The notes beneath the pieces were generated by a model. The model saw only the letters and a program-made list of their open reading frames with translations, ran no database searches and was not told the origin of the DNA. Positions 1 to 5,550 of a DNA stretch of 5,550 nt are shown piece after piece (positions within the stretch are counted from its first letter, which is position 1; every line of letters begins with the position of its first letter). The stretch spans positions 4,283 through 9,832 of the forward strand of contig DCTG01000164.1 in NCBI GenBank assembly GCA_002329245.1. The letters are read 5' to 3'. This stretch comes from Clostridiales bacterium UBA1446. Lineage in GTDB: Bacteria; Bacillota; Clostridia; Oscillospirales; Oscillospiraceae. Position numbers and translations under genes: made by a program.

Positions 1-150
1 AAACTCTATCCGGAGCAACACCGCAAAGGGGGACAGCGCGTCATGCGCAAGGCTTGCCCGGCCGTCCCCGAGGTGGCTTGAGCCCATTGGCGACGATGGG
101 CCTAGATAGATGACTGCTTAAGACAGAACCCGGCTTACAGACTTGCTCGC
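1..150 (+). ncRNA. rnpB: RNase P RNA, 3' portion (5' end outside window)
   Basis: This is the catalytic RNA of ribonuclease P, which removes the 5' leader from precursor tRNAs. The 3' half is recognisable from conserved blocks in the right order: AAACTC near 1-6, CCGGAGCAA near 10-18, GGCTTGAGCC (75-84), GGGCCTAGATAGATGACTG (98-116), and the universal tail GACAGAACCCGGCTTACAG (122-140). The order and spacing match the class A (ancestral) form known from Escherichia coli and most Clostridia, rather than the Bacillus class B form; this is judged from memory of the families. The gene starts before the window, so the P1 pairing cannot be checked. The mature 3' end is approximate (about 147-155) and lies just before the terminator hairpin. 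Confidence 0.96.
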
Positions 151-157
151 ATATGTG

Positions 158-194
158 AAACGCCGAGGGGAAATCCCCTCGGCGTTTCTTTTTT
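158..194 (+). terminator. Rho-independent terminator of rnpB
   Basis: A perfect 13-bp stem (158-170 pairs with 175-187) with an AAAT loop is followed by CTTTTTT (188-194). It directly follows the RNase P RNA. On the - strand no T-run follows the stem, so it should not act as a strong terminator for the LysR-side transcript. Confidence 0.95.
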
Positions 195-217
195 AATCCT
201 CATTAAACAGAGGAGGG

Positions 218-469
218 TTATAGTTCCCGCGCAATAAAGTGAGCTTCCGACAGCGCCTGGAAGTTCTGGCCAGGCCTGACACAGTCGCCCAAGGCATGGA
301 AATCCGGTTCAACCGAGCGCAGGGCTTCTCTTTCCTCCGCTCGGGAACGAAGTCCGACCGCGCAGAAGACCGTATCGGCCGGAATCAGCCGCTGATTTTT
401 GTCCGGGCCCACGATGTAAACAACCAATGTTTCATATCCTTCGAATCGGCTAATATAAGGATACACTTC
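218..469 (-). pseudogene. C-terminal remnant of an NADH:flavin oxidoreductase (enoate/2,4-dienoyl-CoA reductase type)
   Basis: This reading frame encodes about 83 residues after the LysR stop. It ends at a TAA (218-220) and stays open upstream to a TTG at 530-532 inside the regulator gene. The protein carries the C-terminal hallmarks of pyridine nucleotide-disulfide-type flavoproteins: ADTVFCAVG (the strand and glycine turn before the last FAD segment), then HALGDCVRPG (the Gly-Asp motif that contacts the FAD ribityl/pyrophosphate) and a closing helix FQALSEAHFIAREL. In old-yellow-enzyme relatives with an added FAD/NAD domain (FadH, BaiCD, enoate reductases) this block forms the extreme C-terminus of a protein of roughly 650 residues. 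The N-terminal FMN barrel, the 4Fe-4S cysteines and the NAD(H)-binding part are absent, and the adjacent upstream DNA belongs to the LysR gene. It is therefore best read as the leftover of a deleted gene. A translated small protein is possible but would not be expected to fold into a working enzyme. The recognisable similarity begins near 436. Confidence 0.72.
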
Positions 470-1394
470 AGAACGCAGATAAGGGTATTCCCTTGACGCC
501 GATTTCACTGAAACGGGCGTCCCGGTCGGCAAGAAGAGCTTTGGCCAATATCTTCGCCTCTTTGCTGAGGGTTGCGTTCTTTCGCTTGATCAGCAGCACC
601 TTCCAGCTAAGTTCCGGTTCCACAAAGGGAATGCTCCTGACGTTCGGAATGTTCAGATTTTGGGCAAGCCGAGCGGTGGAGATGCCGACTCCGATGTTGT
701 TTTCAGCAAAATAATAGACTAATAAAATATCGTCCACGGTGGCCAATATTTTCGGCTCAAACCCCGCCGCGCGGCACGCCCTTCGAAAATTCGGATTCGT
801 TTTAATTTCCTCTTTGATGATGGTAACGGGCGTATAGCGCAAATCCGAGACCGAGATGCTCTCCCGGCAGGCCAACGGATGGCTTTCGTGCATGATAGCC
901 GAATGCATGGTGGAAAAGAGCGGTTCGCAGTCAAATTTCCGCTCGTCTACCGGGGCAAGCGTCAGAGCAAGCTCCACTTCCTGCCGTTCGACCGCCGCAT
1001 CGCAGAGCAAGTCGCTCCGCTCCGTGATAGCGATGAAAAGATCGGGATATTGCGTTTTGAGCTTTGCGATTACCGGCAAAGCCACTTCGTTAAAGGTGCC
1101 GGGCGCACAATAGATGGGCAGCGTTTGACCGGTCTGGCGGCTGTCCTCAAAATGGCGAAAGCAGGCCTCCACCCGGGCAATAATCTCCTTTGCCTGTATC
1201 ACAAGATAATCGCTGTTTTCCGTTGGGACGACTCCGCGGGAACTGCGCTGGAACAGCATGCAGCCAAGCTCTTCCTCTAACCGTTTAACGGCCATGCTGA
1301 TACCCTGGGGCGAAATGTTGTTCGCTTCCGCAGCCCTTGCAAAGCTGCGGTATTCACAGATATCCACCACATATTTTAGTTGCTGAATATCCAT
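468..1394 (-). CDS. LysR-family transcriptional regulator
   Basis: This is a complete 308-residue protein of normal LysR length. Residues 1-60 form the winged helix-turn-helix: MDIQQLKYVVDICEYRSF opens the domain, the SFARAAEANNISPQGISMAV stretch holds the recognition helix, and VKRLEEELGCMLFQR follows. A linker helix covers about 62-90. A two-lobed periplasmic-binding-protein-like effector domain runs from about 91 to 295 (LPIYCAPGTFNE, ELALTLAP and GVGISTARLAQ are typical strands and turns). The start is ATG at 1392-1394 with AAAGGGG (1402-1408, - strand) seven bases upstream. It is transcribed away from the glycyl radical enzyme operon, the classical arrangement for a LysR activator of the neighbouring genes, so it probably senses the operon's substrate or a related metabolite and may also control itself. 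The C-terminus overlaps the frame of the flavoprotein remnant, so its last dozen residues may have been altered when the neighbour was lost. The ligand is unknown. Confidence 0.93.
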   Translation of the reverse strand: MDIQQLKYVVDICEYRSFARAAEANNISPQGISMAVKRLEEELGCMLFQRSSRGVVPTENSDYLVIQAKEIIARVEACFRHFEDSRQTGQTLPIYCAPGTFNEVALPVIAKLKTQYPDLFIAITERSDLLCDAAVERQEVELALTLAPVDERKFDCEPLFSTMHSAIMHESHPLACRESISVSDLRYTPVTIIKEEIKTNPNFRRACRAAGFEPKILATVDDILLVYYFAENNIGVGISTARLAQNLNIPNVRSIPFVEPELSWKVLLIKRKNATLSKEAKILAKALLADRDARFSEIGVKGIPLSAF

Positions 1395-1434
1395 GGTGCA
1401 TCCCCTTTCTCCCTTGAAAAGACCGCTTTATTCC

Positions 1435-1463
1435 AGAATAATGACAGAAACGCTGCAAGTCAA
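1435..1463 (-). promoter_or_regulatory. Predicted sigma-A promoter of the LysR-type regulator gene
   Basis: Read on the - strand, TTGACT (1463-1458) is separated by 17 bases from TATTCT (1440-1435), which places transcription start near 1428 and gives a leader of about 35 bases. The -35 matches consensus at 5 of 6 and the -10 at 4 of 6. The match was found by eye. Confidence 0.55.
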
Positions 1464-1503
1464 TTCCATTTGCATGATTTCCCCATTTTATCCGTAGCTT
1501 TAA

Positions 1504-1520
1504 GGTCACAAAATTTTACC
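1504..1520. promoter_or_regulatory. Candidate LysR-type operator (T-N11-A dyad)
   Basis: GGT (1504-1506) and ACC (1518-1520) flank 11 bases, giving the T-N11-A pattern with short inverted arms that is known for LysR-family recognition sites. Its centre (1512) is about 63 bases upstream of the predicted operon transcription start, where the high-affinity LysR site is usually found (about -65). A second weak inverted repeat, TAAT-N6-ATTA (1544-1557), lies between the -35 and -10 and could be the activation half-site. The arms are short, so chance cannot be excluded. Confidence 0.42.
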
Positions 1521-1539
1521 GTTATTCAACAATCCTTAC

Positions 1540-1568
1540 TTCATAATCCAAATATTAGAATTTATAAT
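1540..1568 (+). promoter_or_regulatory. Predicted sigma-A promoter of the glycyl radical enzyme operon
   Basis: TTCATA (1540-1545, 4 of 6 to consensus) is followed after exactly 17 bases by a perfect TATAAT (1563-1568). Transcription would start near 1575, giving a leader of about 58 bases before the ATG at 1633. A weak -35 with a perfect -10 fits a promoter that needs an activator such as the divergent LysR-type protein. Confidence 0.65.
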
Positions 1569-1632
1569 ACTATTGTGTAAAATTGAGAACGTTACGGCAA
1601 CTATTTCTGATTGATGAAAGGAGCGTCAGAGC

Positions 1633-4212
1633 ATGGCCCAGGTTATGGAAAAACCGCTGAGTATCAATACATACATTTCGGCAAAAGAAAAACGGGTTAC
1701 TCCCCTGCCTGTGGAACCTTATGACAAAGAATGGGGCGTCGGTCTGTCCGGCAATACACCCGACCCCTCCCCTTTCCCCCGGATTAACCGAATCCTTAAG
1801 GTAACGCCACGTACCACAAACGGGGAGGTCAATGCTCAGCGCGCGTTGTTGGTTACGGAAGCCTATCAGGCTCATGAGTCTGACCCGCAAATTATTAAGT
1901 GCGCGTACGCCATGTATAACCACTTTTCCAATTCTCCCATTGAAATCTACCCCGACGAGCTAATCGTCGGAACCCTCGGCTGCCCAAAGAAGGCCGGACC
2001 TGTTTTTCCCGAATACGGCGTTGACTGGGTCGTGGACGAGATGAAAAACGGTCTCATGAATTACAGTGAAGTTCGCACCCACGACTATTTCTGGTACGAC
2101 GATTCGTGCATTGAAAAATTGGAAAGCATCCAGCCGTACTGGCGGGGCAAATCCGTTGCCGACGTCGCCATGGCCCTCCTTACCGACGAAGAACTGAAAG
2201 GTTCCCATGCCGGGAAAAAGGTGTTTTCCAATATCAATTATGTTACTTCCGGTCCGGGCCATCTTGGGATAAACTATGACTTCATCCTGAAAAAAGGATT
2301 CCGAAAGATCCGGGAAGAAATTGAGGAAAAGATGAACGCGCTCGATTTAAGCAACCCGGCCGATTTCCAGAAGCAGATTTTCTACCGGGCAGCCCTCATC
2401 GCAAACGAAGGCGGAACCAATTATATCCGCCGCCATGCGGAACTTGCCCAAAAAATGGCCATGGAGGAAAAGGATCCGCAGCGCAAACGCGAATTGCTGC
2501 AGATCGCCGAAAACTGCGCCTGGATTGCGACGGAGCCGCCGAAAACTTTTTGGCAGGCAATCCAGATGGTCTATTTTGCAAACAACCTCGTACTCATGGA
2601 GTCCAACGGGCACTCCGTGTCATACGGCCGTTTTGACCAGTACATGTATCCCTTTTACCGCCACGATATTGATAACGGCATTGCCGACCGTCCTTTTATG
2701 CAGGAACTGATTGAGAACTTTATGATAAAAATCTGGGAACTCAATAAGCTGCGCGACCACAAATGCGTCGCTATTTTCGGAAACGGCGGCATCGGCGGCC
2801 CCTGCCTGACGTTGGGGGGCGTTCGCCGGGATGGTTCGGACGGAACCAACGATTTGACGTATATGTTTTTGGACGCCCATGCCCATACCCGAATTGTGAA
2901 TCCATGGATCGCAGTGCGTTTGCACGCCTCCACTCCCCGCGAGCTGAAGATCAAGGTGGCCAACGTCATCCGCATTGGGACCGGCGAGCCGAAAATCTTC
3001 AATGACGATGTCACCATCCTCTCCATGACCTCGCTTGGACGTCCGCTGGAAGACTGCAGAGACTACCATGTGGTGGGCTGTGTGGAGCCGGACGTGCCCG
3101 GTCAGGAGTATGGGTGGAAGGACGCCGGCTATCTCAACATTGCAAAGGTTCTTGAGCTTGCCATTAACGACGGCCGCTGCTTTGAATGCGGGCCCGGCTG
3201 TCCCCGCTGGGACGTGTGCGGCAAACTCGGCAAACAATTGGGAATCCGGACAGGAAGCTTGGAGAAATTCAAGTCCTTCGAAGAGGTCTTAGATGCCTAT
3301 GACAAGCAAATGAAATATTGGTGCGACAAGATGGTCGCCGTACTAAACGCGTTGGACTATGCCCAGCAGACTGTAAAGCCGCTCCCCTTCCTCTCTACCG
3401 TCATGGCCGACTGCGTGGAAAAGGGCATGGATATCACGGCCGGCGGCGCAAGGCGCAACTTCTGCGGGCCGCAGGCCGTCGGAATCGGCACCGTTGGCGA
3501 CGGGCTTTCCACCATCAAGCAGCTCGTTTTCGAGGAGAAAAAGATTACGGGCAAGGAGCTGCTCGACGCGTGTAAGGCAAATTGGGTCGGGTTTGTAAAG
3601 CTGTATGCCTATATCAACAGCGACCGCGTCCATCACTATGGCAACGACGATATCTACGCCGACGGGCTTACCAAGTTTGGTATGGACACCTATTGCAAAC
3701 ACCTTGAAACGCGCACCACGCCAAGAGGCGGCCGCTATACTCCCGGGGTATACTGTTCCGTCGGCAATGTGGATTTCGGAAGCGGACAGTGGGCTTCCGT
3801 AGACGGACGTCTTGCGGGCGAACCGATTTCGGATAACTGCGGCGCCGTACACACGAAGTGCTGTTCCCACGACGTGCGCGGCCCGAGCGCGATTTGCAAA
3901 TCCGTCACCCGGCTTGACCATGCCCGCGCCACCAACGGGACCCTGCTCAACTGGAAATTTTCACCGGCCGCGCTGACCGGGGAAACCGGACGCGATAATC
4001 TCATCTCCCTCATCGAGGAATTTGTCCAGCGCAAAGGCGTGGAAAGCCAGTTCACCATTGCAAGCCGTGAAACGCTGATTGCGGCGCAGAAAAACCCGGA
4101 GGGTTACCGCGACCTGGTGGTCCGCATCGCGGGCTACAGCGCCTACTTCGTGGAAATGTGCAAGGAATTGCAGGACGATATCATTGGCAGAAGCGAGCTT
4201 TCCTTCGACTGA
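1633..4212 (+). CDS. Glycyl radical enzyme, glycerol/diol dehydratase and C-N/C-S lyase branch, substrate unknown
   Basis: This is a complete 859-residue enzyme, close to the family's usual 780-860. The start is ATG 1633, nine bases after GAAAGGAG (1616-1623). The PFL-like barrel covers about residues 40-700 and the glycyl radical domain about 715-859. The radical-bearing loop is VVRIAGYSAYF with Gly834. The active-site loop is HVVGCVEP with thiyl Cys483 and presumed base Glu485. Pyruvate formate-lyase has two adjacent cysteines here and arylacetate decarboxylases read differently. Other family positions kept are NGHS (His327-Ser328), GPGH (His210) and Asp497, fourteen residues after Cys483. 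In B12-independent glycerol dehydratase the equivalent His-Ser, Glu and Asp contact the diol. A dehydratase or lyase reaction is therefore likely, but choline, isethionate, diol or another substrate cannot be told apart here. Oddities are a C-X2-C-X3-C-X5-C cluster (516-529), extra cysteines at 736, 743, 744 and 755, and about 23 cysteines overall. The enzyme is cytoplasmic with no microcompartment-targeting extension, and its activase follows in the same operon. Confidence 0.93.
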   Translation: MAQVMEKPLSINTYISAKEKRVTPLPVEPYDKEWGVGLSGNTPDPSPFPRINRILKVTPRTTNGEVNAQRALLVTEAYQAHESDPQIIKCAYAMYNHFSNSPIEIYPDELIVGTLGCPKKAGPVFPEYGVDWVVDEMKNGLMNYSEVRTHDYFWYDDSCIEKLESIQPYWRGKSVADVAMALLTDEELKGSHAGKKVFSNINYVTSGPGHLGINYDFILKKGFRKIREEIEEKMNALDLSNPADFQKQIFYRAALIANEGGTNYIRRHAELAQKMAMEEKDPQRKRELLQIAENCAWIATEPPKTFWQAIQMVYFANNLVLMESNGHSVSYGRFDQYMYPFYRHDIDNGIADRPFMQELIENFMIKIWELNKLRDHKCVAIFGNGGIGGPCLTLGGVRRDGSDGTNDLTYMFLDAHAHTRIVNPWIAVRLHASTPRELKIKVANVIRIGTGEPKIFNDDVTILSMTSLGRPLEDCRDYHVVGCVEPDVPGQEYGWKDAGYLNIAKVLELAINDGRCFECGPGCPRWDVCGKLGKQLGIRTGSLEKFKSFEEVLDAYDKQMKYWCDKMVAVLNALDYAQQTVKPLPFLSTVMADCVEKGMDITAGGARRNFCGPQAVGIGTVGDGLSTIKQLVFEEKKITGKELLDACKANWVGFVKLYAYINSDRVHHYGNDDIYADGLTKFGMDTYCKHLETRTTPRGGRYTPGVYCSVGNVDFGSGQWASVDGRLAGEPISDNCGAVHTKCCSHDVRGPSAICKSVTRLDHARATNGTLLNWKFSPAALTGETGRDNLISLIEEFVQRKGVESQFTIASRETLIAAQKNPEGYRDLVVRIAGYSAYFVEMCKELQDDIIGRSELSFD

Positions 4213-4237
4213 GTCTTTCCCGTTAACCGGCAGCAAG

Positions 4238-4275
4238 GCGGGTGATACTGCGGTTTCCTCTGCAGGATCACCCGC
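4238..4275 (+). promoter_or_regulatory. Intercistronic hairpin between the enzyme and activase genes
   Basis: A 9-bp outer stem (4238-4246 with 4267-4275) and a 4-bp inner stem (4248-4251 with 4262-4265) are separated by one A/G mismatch and close on a 10-base loop. No T-run follows, so it is not a standard terminator. It fills most of the gap and ends five bases before the activase Shine-Dalgarno. It could stabilise the upstream message, mark a processing site, or lower activase expression relative to the enzyme, which is needed in larger amounts. Confidence 0.6.
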
Positions 4276-4279
4276 ACCC

Positions 4280-4287
4280 GAAAGGAG
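4280..4287 (+). promoter_or_regulatory. Ribosome binding site that fixes the activase start
   Basis: GAAAGGAG lies seven bases before ATG 4295. The activase frame stays open back into the end of the upstream gene, but this near-perfect Shine-Dalgarno, together with the family's N-terminal sequence just after it, settles the start. Confidence 0.85.
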
Positions 4288-4294
4288 AACCATC

Positions 4295-5293
4295 ATGTAT
4301 TGTCTCCCGAACGGAGAACCCTATGGACTGGTATTCAATATCCAGAAATACACCATCCACGACGGCCCGGGCATCCGAACGGAAATCTTTTTGAAAGGCT
4401 GTCCGCTCCGCTGCAAATGGTGCAGCAACCCCGAGAGTTTTGATCCGCACCCGCAAATCGGCGTTTATCCCGCAAAATGCTTGGGACTAAAAAATTGCAC
4501 CGATTGCATCGACACATGCCCGCTTGGCGCAAACACTCCGATTCAATTCCGCGACGGCGAACTGTACGCGGTTCATATGACGCAGTCATGTTACGACTGC
4601 TTTCAGTGTGCGGACATTTGTCCTCCCCGCGCGCTGAAGCTCTGGGGCGAAAAGATGACCCTCCGGAGGCTGATGGAAATCATTGAGGAAGACCGCTGCT
4701 TTTATGACCGCAGCGGCGGCGGGGTTACGCTAAATGGCGGAGAAGTCATGCTGCAGTGGGAGTTTGCCCGCGATCTTCTGAGGGAATGCCGGAAAGCGGG
4801 CATCCATACCTGCGTGGAAACCGCGCTCGACTGCCCCGCGCAGCATATGGAAGCGGTATTTGAATTCACCGATCTCGTGATAACCGACATCAAGTGCATG
4901 GACAGCAACAAGCACCGTTTCTTCACCGGCGCCGGGAACGAACGAATCTTAGCCAACATCCGTCGCACTGCAAAGCTCGGAAAAGATTTGGTCATTCGGA
5001 CGCCTATTGTGCCGGGTCACAACGACGATGAGGAAAACATGCGGGCGACCGGCGCGTTTCTCCGGGACGAGCTCGGCGGGCGGATTGTGCAGTATCAGCT
5101 TCTGCCATATAAAAAGATGGGGACGGAAAAATACGAATCCTTAAACCTGCCCTATCCCATGGCCGATTTTACGATGCCGGATCGTGAGGTATGGGAGGAA
5201 AACCTGCAGTATCTTGCCGGGATCCTTGTTTCGGAGTTTGATCTTCCCGCCGTGGCGGGCTCAAGCCATAAGCTGTATGAATCTCGTCGATGA
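4295..5293 (+). CDS. Glycyl radical enzyme activating enzyme (radical SAM, with two ferredoxin-like clusters)
   Basis: This is a 332-residue radical SAM protein that would reductively cleave S-adenosylmethionine and abstract hydrogen from Gly834 of the neighbouring enzyme. The N-terminal activase signature IHDGPGIRTEIFLKGCPLRC leads into the cluster motif C36-X3-C40-X2-C43, with Trp42 next to the last cysteine. An inserted ferredoxin-type domain (about 55-115) supplies two further 4Fe-4S sites: C62-X5-C68-X2-C71-X3-C75 and C99-X2-C102-X2-C105-X3-C109, each followed by Pro. This insert is usual in activases of non-PFL glycyl radical enzymes (glycerol dehydratase, choline lyase, arylacetate decarboxylase types) and absent from PflA. 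The SAM-binding GGE motif is SGGGVTLNGGEV (139-150); many relatives have GGEP, so Val150 is a variant. TDIKCMD and VIRTPIVPGHNDDEENM are further conserved barrel blocks. It is co-transcribed with the enzyme, 82 bases downstream of its stop, and is the obvious dedicated partner. Confidence 0.95.
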   Translation: MYCLPNGEPYGLVFNIQKYTIHDGPGIRTEIFLKGCPLRCKWCSNPESFDPHPQIGVYPAKCLGLKNCTDCIDTCPLGANTPIQFRDGELYAVHMTQSCYDCFQCADICPPRALKLWGEKMTLRRLMEIIEEDRCFYDRSGGGVTLNGGEVMLQWEFARDLLRECRKAGIHTCVETALDCPAQHMEAVFEFTDLVITDIKCMDSNKHRFFTGAGNERILANIRRTAKLGKDLVIRTPIVPGHNDDEENMRATGAFLRDELGGRIVQYQLLPYKKMGTEKYESLNLPYPMADFTMPDREVWEENLQYLAGILVSEFDLPAVAGSSHKLYESRR

Positions 5294-5316
5294 AACGATA
5301 CCGCCATACTTATCTT

Positions 5317-5358
5317 AAAAAAGGGCGCGTCGCAATACTTAAAACGTTTGCGACGCGC
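5317..5358 (-). terminator. Rho-independent terminator of the YciI-like gene, between convergent genes
   Basis: A perfect 11-bp stem (5325-5335 with 5348-5358, GCGCGTCGCAA and its complement) carries a 12-base loop. Read on the - strand it is followed by CC and six T (5322-5317). It lies 66 bases beyond the stop of the - strand gene. On the + strand the stem is followed only by TGCGGCGTTTTC, so it may also end the activase operon, but less efficiently. Confidence 0.87.
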
Positions 5359-5424
5359 TGCGGCGTTTTCAGGCATTCAGAAAATGAAATTATGACTTCC
5401 CAAAGCAGAAAGATTCTATTTCCC

Positions 5425-5550
5425 TTATTTGCTGCGATAGGCAAGCAGGCAGTCCTGGACATCATGAATCCGGAATTCCGTAAATTTATACTCTTGAATT
5501 CCCGCAAGCTTAAACGGATCCTTTTCAAAGAAAGCTTCCGCCTCCGCAAT
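5425..5550 (-). CDS. YciI-like family protein, C-terminal fragment (gene continues beyond window)
   Basis: Only the last 41 codons and the TAA (5425-5427) are visible; the 5' part lies past the right edge. The fragment reads AEAEAFFEKDPFKLAGI, then QEYKFTEFRIHDVQDCLLAY and RSK. The pattern of an acidic helix, an Asp-Pro-Phe turn, an Ala-Gly step and then a beta strand with an aromatic E(Y/F) pattern is typical of the end of YciI/DUF1330-like small alpha-beta barrel proteins (about 90-110 residues), whose function is mostly unknown. A strong terminator placed just after the stop on the same strand supports this frame. The gene converges on the activase and shows no functional link to it. The family assignment rests on a short stretch and is moderate. 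Confidence 0.66.
   Translation of the reverse strand: MAEAEAFFEKDPFKLAGIQEYKFTEFRIHDVQDCLLAYRSK

Noticed and set aside
879..1280. Open frame on the + strand (133 codons) opposite the LysR gene
   Set aside because: The - strand frame is a clear full-length LysR protein; this frame has no domain signature.
1570..1923. Open frame on the - strand (117 codons) across the operon promoter and the start of the enzyme gene
   Set aside because: It runs over the predicted TATAAT-to-ATG leader and antisense to the enzyme N-terminus; no motif or plausible ribosome binding site supports it.
2620..3237. Long open frame on the - strand (205 codons) within the glycyl radical enzyme gene
   Set aside because: It lies wholly opposite a conserved enzyme and has no recognisable motif or ribosome binding site; it is a shadow of GC-biased third positions.
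3343..3921. Open frame on the - strand (192 codons) within the same gene
   Set aside because: It is antisense to conserved active-site and radical-domain coding sequence, with no family resemblance.
1633..4212. Identification of the large enzyme as pyruvate formate-lyase
   Set aside because: The active-site loop has a single cysteine followed by Val-Glu-Pro instead of the tandem Cys-Cys of PFL, and the activase has the two extra ferredoxin-type clusters absent from PflA.
1633..4212. Identification as 4-hydroxyphenylacetate decarboxylase or benzylsuccinate synthase
   Set aside because: No Fe-S small-subunit gene lies beside it, and the active-site surroundings (CVEPDVPG, NGHS) fit the dehydratase/lyase branch better.
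5310..5549. 79-codon open frame on the - strand at the right edge
   Set aside because: It runs through the terminator hairpin and its composition is unlike a protein; another - strand frame ending at 5425 gives a sensible YciI-like C-terminus just before that terminator.
1..5550. CRISPR arrays, tRNA genes, insertion sequences or riboswitches
   Set aside because: No regularly spaced repeats, tRNA-like cloverleaf, transposase frame or known riboswitch core was seen on reading; the only structured RNA is the rnpB 3' portion, apart from simple hairpins.

Overview
The window looks like a chromosomal stretch from an anaerobic member of the Clostridia (Firmicutes). The evidence is an oxygen-sensitive glycyl radical enzyme with its radical-SAM activase, strong AAAGGAG-type ribosome binding sites, a class A-type RNase P RNA, and moderately GC-rich coding DNA with AT-rich promoters. 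The species cannot be named from the sequence alone.

Layout: (1) Positions 1 to about 150 hold the 3' part of the RNase P RNA gene (rnpB, + strand), closed by a perfect 13-bp hairpin terminator (158-194). (2) On the - strand, 218 to about 469 encodes only the C-terminal FAD/NAD-binding end of an NADH:flavin oxidoreductase (enoate-reductase type). It has no N-terminal part and is probably a gene remnant. (3) A LysR-type regulator (468-1394, -) is transcribed away from (4) a two-gene + strand operon: an 859-residue glycyl radical enzyme (1633-4212) and its activating enzyme (4295-5293), separated by a short gap holding a hairpin. (5) The 238-base divergent intergenic region (1395-1632) holds a recognisable promoter for each direction and a GGT-N11-ACC element at about -63 of the operon promoter, where a LysR-type regulator would be expected to bind. 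(6) A - strand gene enters from the right edge. Only its last 41 codons are visible (5425-5550), and they resemble the end of a YciI-family protein. It converges on the activase, and a strong - strand terminator lies between the two (5317-5358).

How the parts work together (inference): the LysR-type protein senses a small molecule and switches on the operon. The activase uses SAM and iron-sulfur clusters to place a radical on Gly834 of the large enzyme. That radical passes to Cys483, and the enzyme then carries out a radical elimination or similar reaction on an unknown substrate. Residues lining the active site resemble the glycerol/diol dehydratase and C-N/C-S lyase branch (Cys-Val-Glu-Pro motif, His-Ser pair, downstream Asp), not pyruvate formate-lyase. 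There is no microcompartment gene, transporter, small subunit or downstream dehydrogenase in view to identify the substrate. Two cysteine-rich segments in the enzyme, one just after the active-site loop, are the most unusual feature.
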